Positions 1 through 6,162 of a stretch of 13,337 nucleotides of DNA are shown here, piece by piece. The stretch's first letter is position 1. The number at the start of each line of letters is the position of its first letter. Position numbers and translations under genes: made by a program. Origin of the DNA: Microcaldota archaeon (GTDB lineage Archaea > Micrarchaeota > Micrarchaeia > Micrarchaeales > CABMGC01). The notes beneath the pieces are model-generated. The model had not been told where the DNA came from and did no database searches. It worked only from the letters and a program-made list of their open reading frames with translations. The stretch is taken from contig JAJZOS010000013.1 of the NCBI GenBank assembly GCA_021851985.1, positions 1 to 13,337 of the forward strand, written 5' to 3'.

Positions 1-1
1 G

Positions 2-559
2 TCTATTGCCTCCTTCTCGCTTACGGCCAACATATACGGATATACCTTTGCAGCAGAGCAGATAGAGGATGCTGACGCTGCAATGGCAGCTGCTCCTGAA
101 AAGTGGGAAAGGGCCATAATGAACATAAAATTCCCGTTCAAGTTCAATGTAATTTCTGTTGCAGAAGACATACAGAAATACAGGGATGAGATAGAGACCA
201 AGCGGGGGCTGCTCGAATTTCAGTATTCAAAGGAAACTTCATCTACAAATCCTAATCCAATGGGACTTGAAGCCATACAGCGCCAGATAAACGTAATGCA
301 GGCGCGGATAGATCGGATAAGCCAAGGCGAAAAGCCCCTAAACGCCCTGATGTACATTGAAACAACTGCAGTTGGCGTAAGCGAGAAGGAGGCAATAGAC
401 AACCTGTCAAACCAGCTTAATGAATTGCAGACAGTATTCAACATAATGGATATAAGCATAACCAGGGTTACTGGCAGCGAGGTTTACCATCTTTTCAAAT
501 TCAATTACATGATACCTAGCTTGAAGGAATTATCAAATATTTTCCAGTCGCAGGGTTGA
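2..559 (+). CDS. VirB4/TraC-like N-terminal domain protein (5' partial)
   Basis: The reading frame is open from the window edge, so the true start lies upstream; 185 codons are visible before a TGA at 557-559. The product is mixed alpha/beta with a long polar helical stretch in the middle and ends in the pattern FKFNYMIPSLKEL. It has no Walker motif. Its position directly before a VirB4-type motor domain, and the helical organisation followed by a short 'MIP' end, resemble the N-terminal domain that VirB4/TraC/TrbE ATPases carry before their motor domain, which anchors the ATPase to the inner-membrane part of a type IV secretion apparatus. This homology is inferred from pattern and context only. 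The frame is the same as that of the next gene, with only TGA AAT TTT between this protein and its ATG, so the pair may be one ancestral gene split by a stop codon. Confidence 0.6.
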   Translation, partial: SIASFSLTANIYGYTFAAEQIEDADAAMAAAPEKWERAIMNIKFPFKFNVISVAEDIQKYRDEIETKRGLLEFQYSKETSSTNPNPMGLEAIQRQINVMQARIDRISQGEKPLNALMYIETTAVGVSEKEAIDNLSNQLNELQTVFNIMDISITRVTGSEVYHLFKFNYMIPSLKELSNIFQSQG

Positions 560-565
560 AATTTT

Positions 566-2077
566 ATGGGATTAATAAAAATGCAAAAGATAATGAGCAA
601 TGAAATTGCAAAGAGGGCATTCCTGAGCCGGCCTTCCGAGCCTCCATCGGAATTCCTACTCAACGATCCGACTAATTCAATATTCATAGGGATAACCAAG
701 AGATTCGGGGTGCCATTCACATGGACATTCGATACCCTCACAAACCCCCACATTTCAGTAGTGGGCATAACGGGTTCAGGAAAGAGCTTCTTTGTAAAGA
801 CATTCATACTTAGGGCAAATTATGTGTGGGGCACCAACGCGCTCATAGTGGATTTTGCCGGAGAGTACAAATCATGGGTCAAGCAGAGCGGAGGCACAAT
901 AATATCGCTTGGCAAAGGGGATTACATAAACATAATGGATCTTGCAGGTATGAAGCCGCTGGACAGGGTAAAGCAGATCATGACTTCACTTGATATACTG
1001 ACTGATATAGAGGGGTTTCCGGAACAGAGGAGGCTTACTTCAGAAGCGATAGAACAGTCATATCTCAATGCAGGCTTCATACTTGGTAGCTTTCCTGTTG
1101 CAGGCAAGGAGGCGCCGACACTCAAGGATGCCGCAAGCCTTCTTGAGGAGAAGCTGCAGGAAGGCACATATCAGTATCCTGCAGAGCTCGAGAATGCAAT
1201 ATACCGGCTTAGGCAGTTTTCCAGGGAGGGGGAGGATTTCTTTGCAAGAAAGTCCACTATAGACTTGGACAAGATAGTATCATCAGGCCTCGTAGACCTC
1301 GACCTTTCATCCCTTCCTGACGAGAAGTTCAGGGCTCTTGCCGCATTGTTCATACTGCAGACATTAAAGGAGAAGATGAGGTCCGCAGGATGGAGCGCCT
1401 CAAAGGGCCTCAAAGCCCTAATAGTTCTAGACGAGGCGTGGAAGGTTGCAAGTGATGAAAGAAGTGATGCGATAACAATAGTAAGGGAAGGGAGGAAGTA
1501 CCAATTCGGGCTTGTAGTCGCTTCGCAGAATCCAACGGATATACATGAAGCAATTTTCTCAAACGTCGGCTCAAGCTTCATACTGAGAATAAAATTCCAG
1601 AAGTTTATGGACTTTCTGCAGGGCTCGTTAAATTTCTCCCAGTTCATAAGGGACGAGATAAGCAAATTGGGCGTGGGAGAAGCTGCAGTGGATCTTGCAT
1701 TTCAGACCTCTGCGCAGTTTCCGTCGACATTCATAATGAACAGGATATCCGGAGAGGTGCCTCTCGATGTTTTCACAGTGACTCTTGCAGACCTGATCAC
1801 CCCCGAGGAGAATCGAGATCAGTCCATACAAAAGGAATATTCTTTAGAGAAGATGCTCTTAAGCTCAAAATTCATAGACAGCGGCATAAATACGGATATA
1901 ATAGACACTGTTTTTGCGAATCTCGAGGCAAAGGGAAGGATAGTAGACCTTAAGGAATTTATAAATATACTTATTGCAAACAAGCTTATGAAGGAACAGG
2001 TAGTATCTCTGCTCAGAGGAATAGGCATTCCTGACGCCTTGATAAGCAAAGCCTTCATGTACGGGGAACAGGTGTAG
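566..2077 (+). CDS. VirB4/TraC-type motor ATPase (HerA/FtsK superfamily)
   Basis: A 503-residue P-loop ATPase. Visible motifs are Walker A GITGSGKS (67-74), VDFAGEYKSW (95-104), Walker B ALIVLDEAWK with D289/E290, and the downstream VREGRKYQFGLVVASQNPTD (307-325), where R/K and Q321 match the arginine-finger and sensor region of VirB4 proteins. This combination is typical of VirB4/TraC motors that power type IV secretion and conjugation, more so than of HerA DNA-repair translocases. The usual VirB4 N-terminal domain is missing and appears to be the preceding gene in the same frame. Residues after about 410 form an additional tail; residues 425-497 are homologous to the next small protein. ATG 566 lies 6 nt after the previous stop with no clear Shine-Dalgarno, which suggests coupled reinitiation; M6 and M10 are alternative starts. 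The ATPase call is secure; the substrate (DNA or protein) is unknown. Confidence 0.88.
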   Translation: MGLIKMQKIMSNEIAKRAFLSRPSEPPSEFLLNDPTNSIFIGITKRFGVPFTWTFDTLTNPHISVVGITGSGKSFFVKTFILRANYVWGTNALIVDFAGEYKSWVKQSGGTIISLGKGDYINIMDLAGMKPLDRVKQIMTSLDILTDIEGFPEQRRLTSEAIEQSYLNAGFILGSFPVAGKEAPTLKDAASLLEEKLQEGTYQYPAELENAIYRLRQFSREGEDFFARKSTIDLDKIVSSGLVDLDLSSLPDEKFRALAALFILQTLKEKMRSAGWSASKGLKALIVLDEAWKVASDERSDAITIVREGRKYQFGLVVASQNPTDIHEAIFSNVGSSFILRIKFQKFMDFLQGSLNFSQFIRDEISKLGVGEAAVDLAFQTSAQFPSTFIMNRISGEVPLDVFTVTLADLITPEENRDQSIQKEYSLEKMLLSSKFIDSGINTDIIDTVFANLEAKGRIVDLKEFINILIANKLMKEQVVSLLRGIGIPDALISKAFMYGEQV

Positions 2078-2079
2078 AA

Positions 2080-2376
2080 TTGGCCGGCACGTATTCAATA
2101 GAGAAGATAGAACTGAAGAGGATGCTGTCTAACCTCAAGGTAAGCGACAAAAATGCGGAATCTATCATATCTTCACTCGACAAGATGCACAAGCACGTCA
2201 ACATCCTTGTACTAATAGGTATGCTGCAGAAATTCGGTTTAGGCCAGCCGGATCTGGTAAACATGTTAAGGAGGATTGGTATAGATGATATAACTATATC
2301 AAATCTGTTTGACAGTCTGGACGAGCAATCAGTAAGGAACACATTCGGAAAGCTTATCGAACTCTCGGTTGATTGA
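2080..2376 (+). CDS. Small helical protein homologous to the tail of the preceding ATPase
   Basis: A 98-residue protein starting at TTG (2080), two bases after the stop of the ATPase; no in-frame ATG exists before the conserved region. It is predicted to be all-helical and has no known catalytic motif. Residues 5-77 align without gaps to residues 425-497 of the upstream ATPase, with 20 of 73 identical by hand, including YS-EK at the start and LR-IGI-D--IS--F at the end. It is therefore a free-standing copy of the ATPase tail domain and probably arose by partial tandem duplication. A reasonable inference is that it binds the same partner as the tail, or binds the ATPase itself. No family name is known to me. 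The TTG start is supported by immediate coupling to the upstream gene and by the homology beginning at residue 5. Confidence 0.75.
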   Translation: MAGTYSIEKIELKRMLSNLKVSDKNAESIISSLDKMHKHVNILVLIGMLQKFGLGQPDLVNMLRRIGIDDITISNLFDSLDEQSVRNTFGKLIELSVD

Positions 2377-2383
2377 TGGTACT

Positions 2384-2743
2384 ATGGAAGGATATTGCAT
2401 AATATGCGGCAAGAAGAGGTTAGGGATAGGCATAGCAAATGACCATGTGATAGAGTTTATAAAGTGGTTCAAGAGGAACATAACCAAAAACGAGAAAGGA
2501 AATACACTGGTAGTTTGCAGGACATGCTATCCAGAATACAAGAAAAGAATGGATAAATATGTGGGCAGGAGGCTCATTTATGTCGGAATAGGTGTTGCTT
2601 TTGCAGTTCTCGGCTTATTGCTTAATCCCAAAATAAGCGTAGTCCTAGTTTCAATATTTGTAATATTTGTCATGTACCTGGTTTCCCTTGTTAATTACAC
2701 CCCTGGCCTTAACAAGTTGCAAAAGCGCCCAGAGCACAAATAA
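2384..2743 (+). CDS. Zinc-ribbon protein with two membrane segments
   Basis: A 119-residue protein. Near the N-terminus is C5-x2-C8 and further on C45-x2-C48, a four-cysteine zinc-ribbon arrangement. A basic stretch (KKRMDKYVGRR) is followed by two hydrophobic segments, about residues 64-80 and 85-105, forming a membrane hairpin. The C-terminus is short and basic. Both termini are probably cytoplasmic by the positive-inside rule. I chose ATG 2384, 7 nt after the previous stop; a TTG at 2369 would add five residues and overlap the upstream gene by 8 nt. It belongs to the same + strand run as the VirB4-like genes and could be a membrane component or adaptor of that apparatus, but I do not recognise the family. 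Confidence 0.7.
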   Translation: MEGYCIICGKKRLGIGIANDHVIEFIKWFKRNITKNEKGNTLVVCRTCYPEYKKRMDKYVGRRLIYVGIGVAFAVLGLLLNPKISVVLVSIFVIFVMYLVSLVNYTPGLNKLQKRPEHK

Positions 2744-2750
2744 TAAATAT
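2742..2750 (+). promoter_or_regulatory. Candidate TATA box before the coiled-coil/winged-helix gene
   Basis: AATAAATAT directly after the upstream stop codon lies 30-39 nt before ATG 2781. At the usual archaeal spacing, transcription would start a few bases before that ATG, giving a nearly leaderless mRNA. A second A/T box (TATAAATC, 2761-2768) lies too close to that ATG to serve it. This would split the + strand run into two transcription units. It rests on pattern only. Confidence 0.35.
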
Positions 2751-2780
2751 GCACTTATGGTATAAATCTTGTGTGCAATA

Positions 2781-3557
2781 ATGGCCGACATATCCGCGTT
2801 AAGCGTACAACCTGGCGTTCAGGCAACCCCTTCTGCCGATCAGTATGCCCAGCAGCCGAAGATAGGGGAGTTCTCATTGCCAGGCAAGCTAAACTGTCCT
2901 GTTTCGGACCTGAATGAAATCTTCAGCAAACTGCCCCTCTATACCACAAAACTACAGAGCGACGGCATAGATCTTATAAAGGTAGAGAGCAGGAACATAG
3001 CAAAGAAGCCGTACCTATTCCATATAATAAAGATAAGGCCAAACGGCATAGATGTTGCATTCTCCATAATACCCGACTCAAGCGTAGAGCTGAGGCGGGC
3101 CAACGTGCTGAGCAATGTAGCTGCAATACTTTCAATACTTTCGGACAAGTATTCTGTGGACTACGAAAAATTCATACAATATGTGGATTCTGTGCTTGAA
3201 GGGCTTGTGTCCGGATTATCACAGAATTACACCTCTCTTTACAACAAGTATGATTCAATCTTAAGCGAGTACAGGGAAATCAAAAGGCAAAACATCGAGC
3301 TTTCGGCATCTAACAGGAATCTGGCGCTGCAGTCTGCTCAGCTAAGCGAGGAGAATAAATCATTGAAGGCGCGTCTGTCTGAGCTGGAGAAGTTCAGCGA
3401 TGAGTCATTAATGGCTCTTGTTGAAGAATGGATAAAGTCACACAATGACTCTATAGATATAGTGGAATTTGCAAAAACCCATAATGTCACTCCGACAAGG
3501 ATAGAGCAGATATTGGACAAGATGGCTTCAATGGGGTATATCGAACTTAAGGGATGA
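2781..3557 (+). CDS. Coiled-coil protein with C-terminal winged helix, unknown function
   Basis: A 258-residue soluble protein. Order: a low-complexity N-terminus rich in Q, P and A (1-30), a globular alpha/beta part (about 35-140), a heptad-rich coiled coil (about 150-205, including SEENKSLKARLSELEKF), and a small helical domain (206-258, ending THNVTPTRIEQILDKMASMGYIELKG-like in pattern) that looks like a winged helix. It has no signal peptide or membrane segment. I chose ATG 2781 because a TTG at 2769 adds only four residues and a TATA-like box fits a leaderless start near 2781. It sits between the zinc-ribbon membrane protein and the surface glycoprotein, whose cytoplasmic domain also ends in a winged-helix-like fold, so a cytoplasmic adaptor or DNA-binding role in the same apparatus is possible. 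I do not recognise the family. Confidence 0.7.
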   Translation: MADISALSVQPGVQATPSADQYAQQPKIGEFSLPGKLNCPVSDLNEIFSKLPLYTTKLQSDGIDLIKVESRNIAKKPYLFHIIKIRPNGIDVAFSIIPDSSVELRRANVLSNVAAILSILSDKYSVDYEKFIQYVDSVLEGLVSGLSQNYTSLYNKYDSILSEYREIKRQNIELSASNRNLALQSAQLSEENKSLKARLSELEKFSDESLMALVEEWIKSHNDSIDIVEFAKTHNVTPTRIEQILDKMASMGYIELKG

Positions 3558-3562
3558 GGGTG
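3556..3562 (+). promoter_or_regulatory. Shine-Dalgarno for the 51-residue protein
   Basis: GAGGGTG lies 5 nt before ATG 3568 and overlaps the stop codon of the preceding gene (TGA 3555-3557). It supports the small frame that follows as a real, translationally coupled gene. Confidence 0.6.
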
Positions 3563-3567
3563 CAATC

Positions 3568-3723
3568 ATGGCTTATTCTGTAAACATAATGAAGAAATAT
3601 CAGCACGTCAGGGTGTATTCCATAAAGAAAAGCGTGAAGGGGAACCAGAACGAGATATCCAGGATAATCGAATCATTGATAAACAGGTATCTGCAGAAGA
3701 GAGCGGAGAAGCAGGAGGCCTGA
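3568..3723 (+). CDS. 51-residue basic protein
   Basis: A short frame, ATG 3568 to TGA 3721-3723, filling the gap between two larger genes. It has its own Shine-Dalgarno, and its last codons carry the Shine-Dalgarno of the next gene. The product is strongly basic (many K and R, few D and E). A possible beta strand (HVRVYSI) is followed by an amphipathic helix (EISRIIESLINRYLQKR). That layout faintly recalls ribbon-helix-helix DNA-binding proteins, but the first helix is poorly defined and I make no family claim. Tight packing on both sides and good ribosome-binding sites argue that it is translated with the surface-protein gene. A nucleic-acid-binding or assembly role is speculative. Confidence 0.65.
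   Translation: MAYSVNIMKKYQHVRVYSIKKSVKGNQNEISRIIESLINRYLQKRAEKQEA
3713..3718 (+). promoter_or_regulatory. Shine-Dalgarno for the 809-residue surface protein
   Basis: AGGAGG sits 10 nt before ATG 3729, inside the final codons of the 51-residue gene. It fixes the start of the large gene and implies coupled translation. Confidence 0.6.
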
Positions 3724-3728
3724 ATTCT

Positions 3729-6158
3729 ATGAAATTTCCAAATATGACGCTTAAAAACGTACCGATATCCTATCCTATCTGGAAAAAGAATCATTACATA
3801 AAACTTGCAGCAATCGCATTTGCTGTGCTGATAGTCATATTTATCCTTATGTCCCTTTACATAAGGAGCGTAATATCAAGCATACCTGTGCCTGTGCCCT
3901 CTCCTACTGGCATGATACTTGCAAATTTCTCTGAAGTATCCCAGGGGGTGCTTACCTTTAATTTCGCATCACAACTTGTAGAGTACGCACGCATACATTA
4001 TACCGAATCTAATGCAACTTCAATGAACGCTTCAATAACTGTATTCAAGTCTAATCCGATACTTCCGATATACTTGGTCGATACGCAAAGCTACTGTGAG
4101 CAGTGCTTCATACCATCAACGCTATTCGGATACCTGAATTCATCTCTTTCATCAGATGGATTGGTGCTGAACCGCTCAAGCTTCAGGCTGATAAATATAA
4201 ATGAGCTTTCATCCGTGCCAAAGGGGGCAATAGTAATAATTGCATCGGGGCTTATGCCCAATATTCTTCTGCCAGGTGAGACGTATTTTGAGCAGTGCCC
4301 GAGATATACAAACGTAACACTGCTTTCTTTGCTATCAGCCGGCGACACCGTCTTATATGTTGGCAGGAATCTCTCAACTTCAGTTTCGTGCAGCGGGCAG
4401 GTGATATTGACCTCCAACCAGACTCTATCATCACTCGGAGCAATTGCAGACTGGTCTGCGCCACAAAACACTCTTGGGGTGAACGGCACCACGAATCCGC
4501 TGTATCTGAAAAATCAGACTTTCGAATATACTGCTGCACCGGGCTATGGAACTTCATCATACATATCAATCCTGAATGGCACATTCGTTGTTCTGGGCAA
4601 CTATCCATCGGCAGGATGGAACGACAGCGCATTTCTTCTCTCATCCGACATATCAAAAGTCATACTGTCAAGGTACTGGGCACCTGTGCTGGCATCAGGC
4701 GCTATTCCTGCTTCAGCTCCGTCAAATTCCGGGAATTTCACCATCTTTACGCTAAACAATGTCCTCCCCAACATTCCAAGTTCCGCAGGCATTATAAATG
4801 ATTCATACTCGCTGGTTCAGGTGCATATGTCAAACGGACACCGCTATTCAAACAAGGAAATACTGCTGAAATATAAATTCCTCCAGAATGGCACTCTAAG
4901 CATACCTCCAATCGTTGGACAGTCGCAGCAGGTGCAGATAGAATCCCAGATATCTGATTCCGCAGCCCGCACCATAATAGGCCATATCCAGATCTATAAC
5001 CAGAACTTCAGCGTTGCGCCGCAAAGCCCGATACCTATAGGGCAAATCGGCGCATCGATAATAATAACTAGCACATCATTTTTACTTCCTAGCGGATATT
5101 ACATTGCATCTTTAATCGACCAGAACGGAGTGCAATATTCCTCTGCATTGACATACGTCCAGAATTCTACCATTGTGCCTGTAAAAGAGGATTTCAAGAA
5201 CGCCTCCTTTATTTTTTCGGCAACGAGCAACGCCTCTCAAGTTAACGGAGTGCAATACCAAATCAACATAAACGGTGCATACAGCGAGAATGGGACTGCG
5301 AGCGGCGGAGTAATAAATTATTATCTCCCCAAAGGCACAGCCTTAAGCTATGGTTCTGGATCATTCAATGTAAGGATGCTCAATGATTCATATTCTATTC
5401 CATATTCTTACACTAATCCTGGTATCATAATACCTCCTCTGTACATAGAGTTTGCCATAGCTGCGATAGTAATTGTGGTGCTTAACAAGGTGCTTGTGCC
5501 TTCTTCATCCGATCTTTATTACATAGACGTGCCAGAAATTTCCCATACTAAGATGGAGCATGTAAAAGAATCAGCGGAAACAATAATATCCGTATTTAAC
5601 AAGGTAAATGACTTTTATAAGTGGAGATATGTGCCCCTTACCGCAGAGGAGATAAAGTCTGGAATCAGCAGCAATGTAAAATACGGAAATTCGCGTGTAT
5701 TCATAACACTTAGAAATACCCATTCAATACTCAATAAGCTTGTAAAGGACGGTGTTCTTGTTTCAACAGACGAATACTTTGCGCCAAAAAGTTGGATTTC
5801 AGATTCGGGGCATAGCATTGATTTTCTTGTCATATACAGGAAGATTAGGGATTTCTGCATAGCAAACGGAATGATGTCAACCGAGATGGACACTGCGACA
5901 AAGTGGGATATGGTGGTCACGAGAAAAGGCACGCAGAAATACATAAAGATATATTCTGAAAATTTCAAGATAAGGGATATAGAGATAAACAAGAACATAA
6001 GGACGTTTGTGGTTTTCCTGAATGAAGACAACAGGCTTGATTTCATGGACAAGCTGAGGAAGTCTCATGGCAAGAACGCCGAGATACTCAAGCTTGCGAT
6101 AAAGTATGGTAATGTAAAGCTCACAGATTCTGAGAATCTGGATGTGCTCAGCATCTGA
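3729..6158 (+). CDS. Large glycosylated surface protein with cytoplasmic winged-helix-like domain
   Basis: An 809-residue membrane protein. A short cytoplasmic N-terminus is followed by a transmembrane segment (about 24-44), a proline-rich spacer (IPVPVPSPT, 52-60) and a large S/T/N-rich ectodomain (about 60-565). A second transmembrane segment (about 566-590) precedes a C-terminal cytoplasmic domain of about 220 residues. The ectodomain holds 21 N-x-S/T sequons, and the C-terminal domain holds none in 219 residues, which supports this topology. Four ectodomain cysteines (C123, C126, C190, C221) could form two disulfides. In the cytoplasmic part, about 630-690 reads as a winged helix (TAEEIKSGISS, then THSILNKLVKDGVLVST), followed by an alpha/beta tail. 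I do not recognise the family. As the last gene of the VirB4-like run, it is a plausible surface or channel component that links the outside to the cytoplasm. It converges on top6B, with 4 nt between stop codons. Confidence 0.8.
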   Translation: MKFPNMTLKNVPISYPIWKKNHYIKLAAIAFAVLIVIFILMSLYIRSVISSIPVPVPSPTGMILANFSEVSQGVLTFNFASQLVEYARIHYTESNATSMNASITVFKSNPILPIYLVDTQSYCEQCFIPSTLFGYLNSSLSSDGLVLNRSSFRLININELSSVPKGAIVIIASGLMPNILLPGETYFEQCPRYTNVTLLSLLSAGDTVLYVGRNLSTSVSCSGQVILTSNQTLSSLGAIADWSAPQNTLGVNGTTNPLYLKNQTFEYTAAPGYGTSSYISILNGTFVVLGNYPSAGWNDSAFLLSSDISKVILSRYWAPVLASGAIPASAPSNSGNFTIFTLNNVLPNIPSSAGIINDSYSLVQVHMSNGHRYSNKEILLKYKFLQNGTLSIPPIVGQSQQVQIESQISDSAARTIIGHIQIYNQNFSVAPQSPIPIGQIGASIIITSTSFLLPSGYYIASLIDQNGVQYSSALTYVQNSTIVPVKEDFKNASFIFSATSNASQVNGVQYQININGAYSENGTASGGVINYYLPKGTALSYGSGSFNVRMLNDSYSIPYSYTNPGIIIPPLYIEFAIAAIVIVVLNKVLVPSSSDLYYIDVPEISHTKMEHVKESAETIISVFNKVNDFYKWRYVPLTAEEIKSGISSNVKYGNSRVFITLRNTHSILNKLVKDGVLVSTDEYFAPKSWISDSGHSIDFLVIYRKIRDFCIANGMMSTEMDTATKWDMVVTRKGTQKYIKIYSENFKIRDIEINKNIRTFVVFLNEDNRLDFMDKLRKSHGKNAEILKLAIKYGNVKLTDSENLDVLSI

Positions 6159-6162
6159 CTAT

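Noticed and set aside
2..2077. UGA as a reassigned sense codon
   Set aside because: nagB, top6B and other genes end at TGA at sensible lengths, and TGG is used for conserved tryptophans such as WKRYG in top6B.
2761..2768. TATAAATC as the TATA box for the gene starting at 2781
   Set aside because: It is only about 13-20 nt before the ATG, so transcription would start inside the gene; the AATAAATAT at 2742 fits better.
4295..4801. Long second open frame inside the surface-protein gene
   Set aside because: It lies wholly within the 809-residue gene, has a cysteine- and histidine-rich composition typical of shadow frames, and has no ribosome-binding site or motif.
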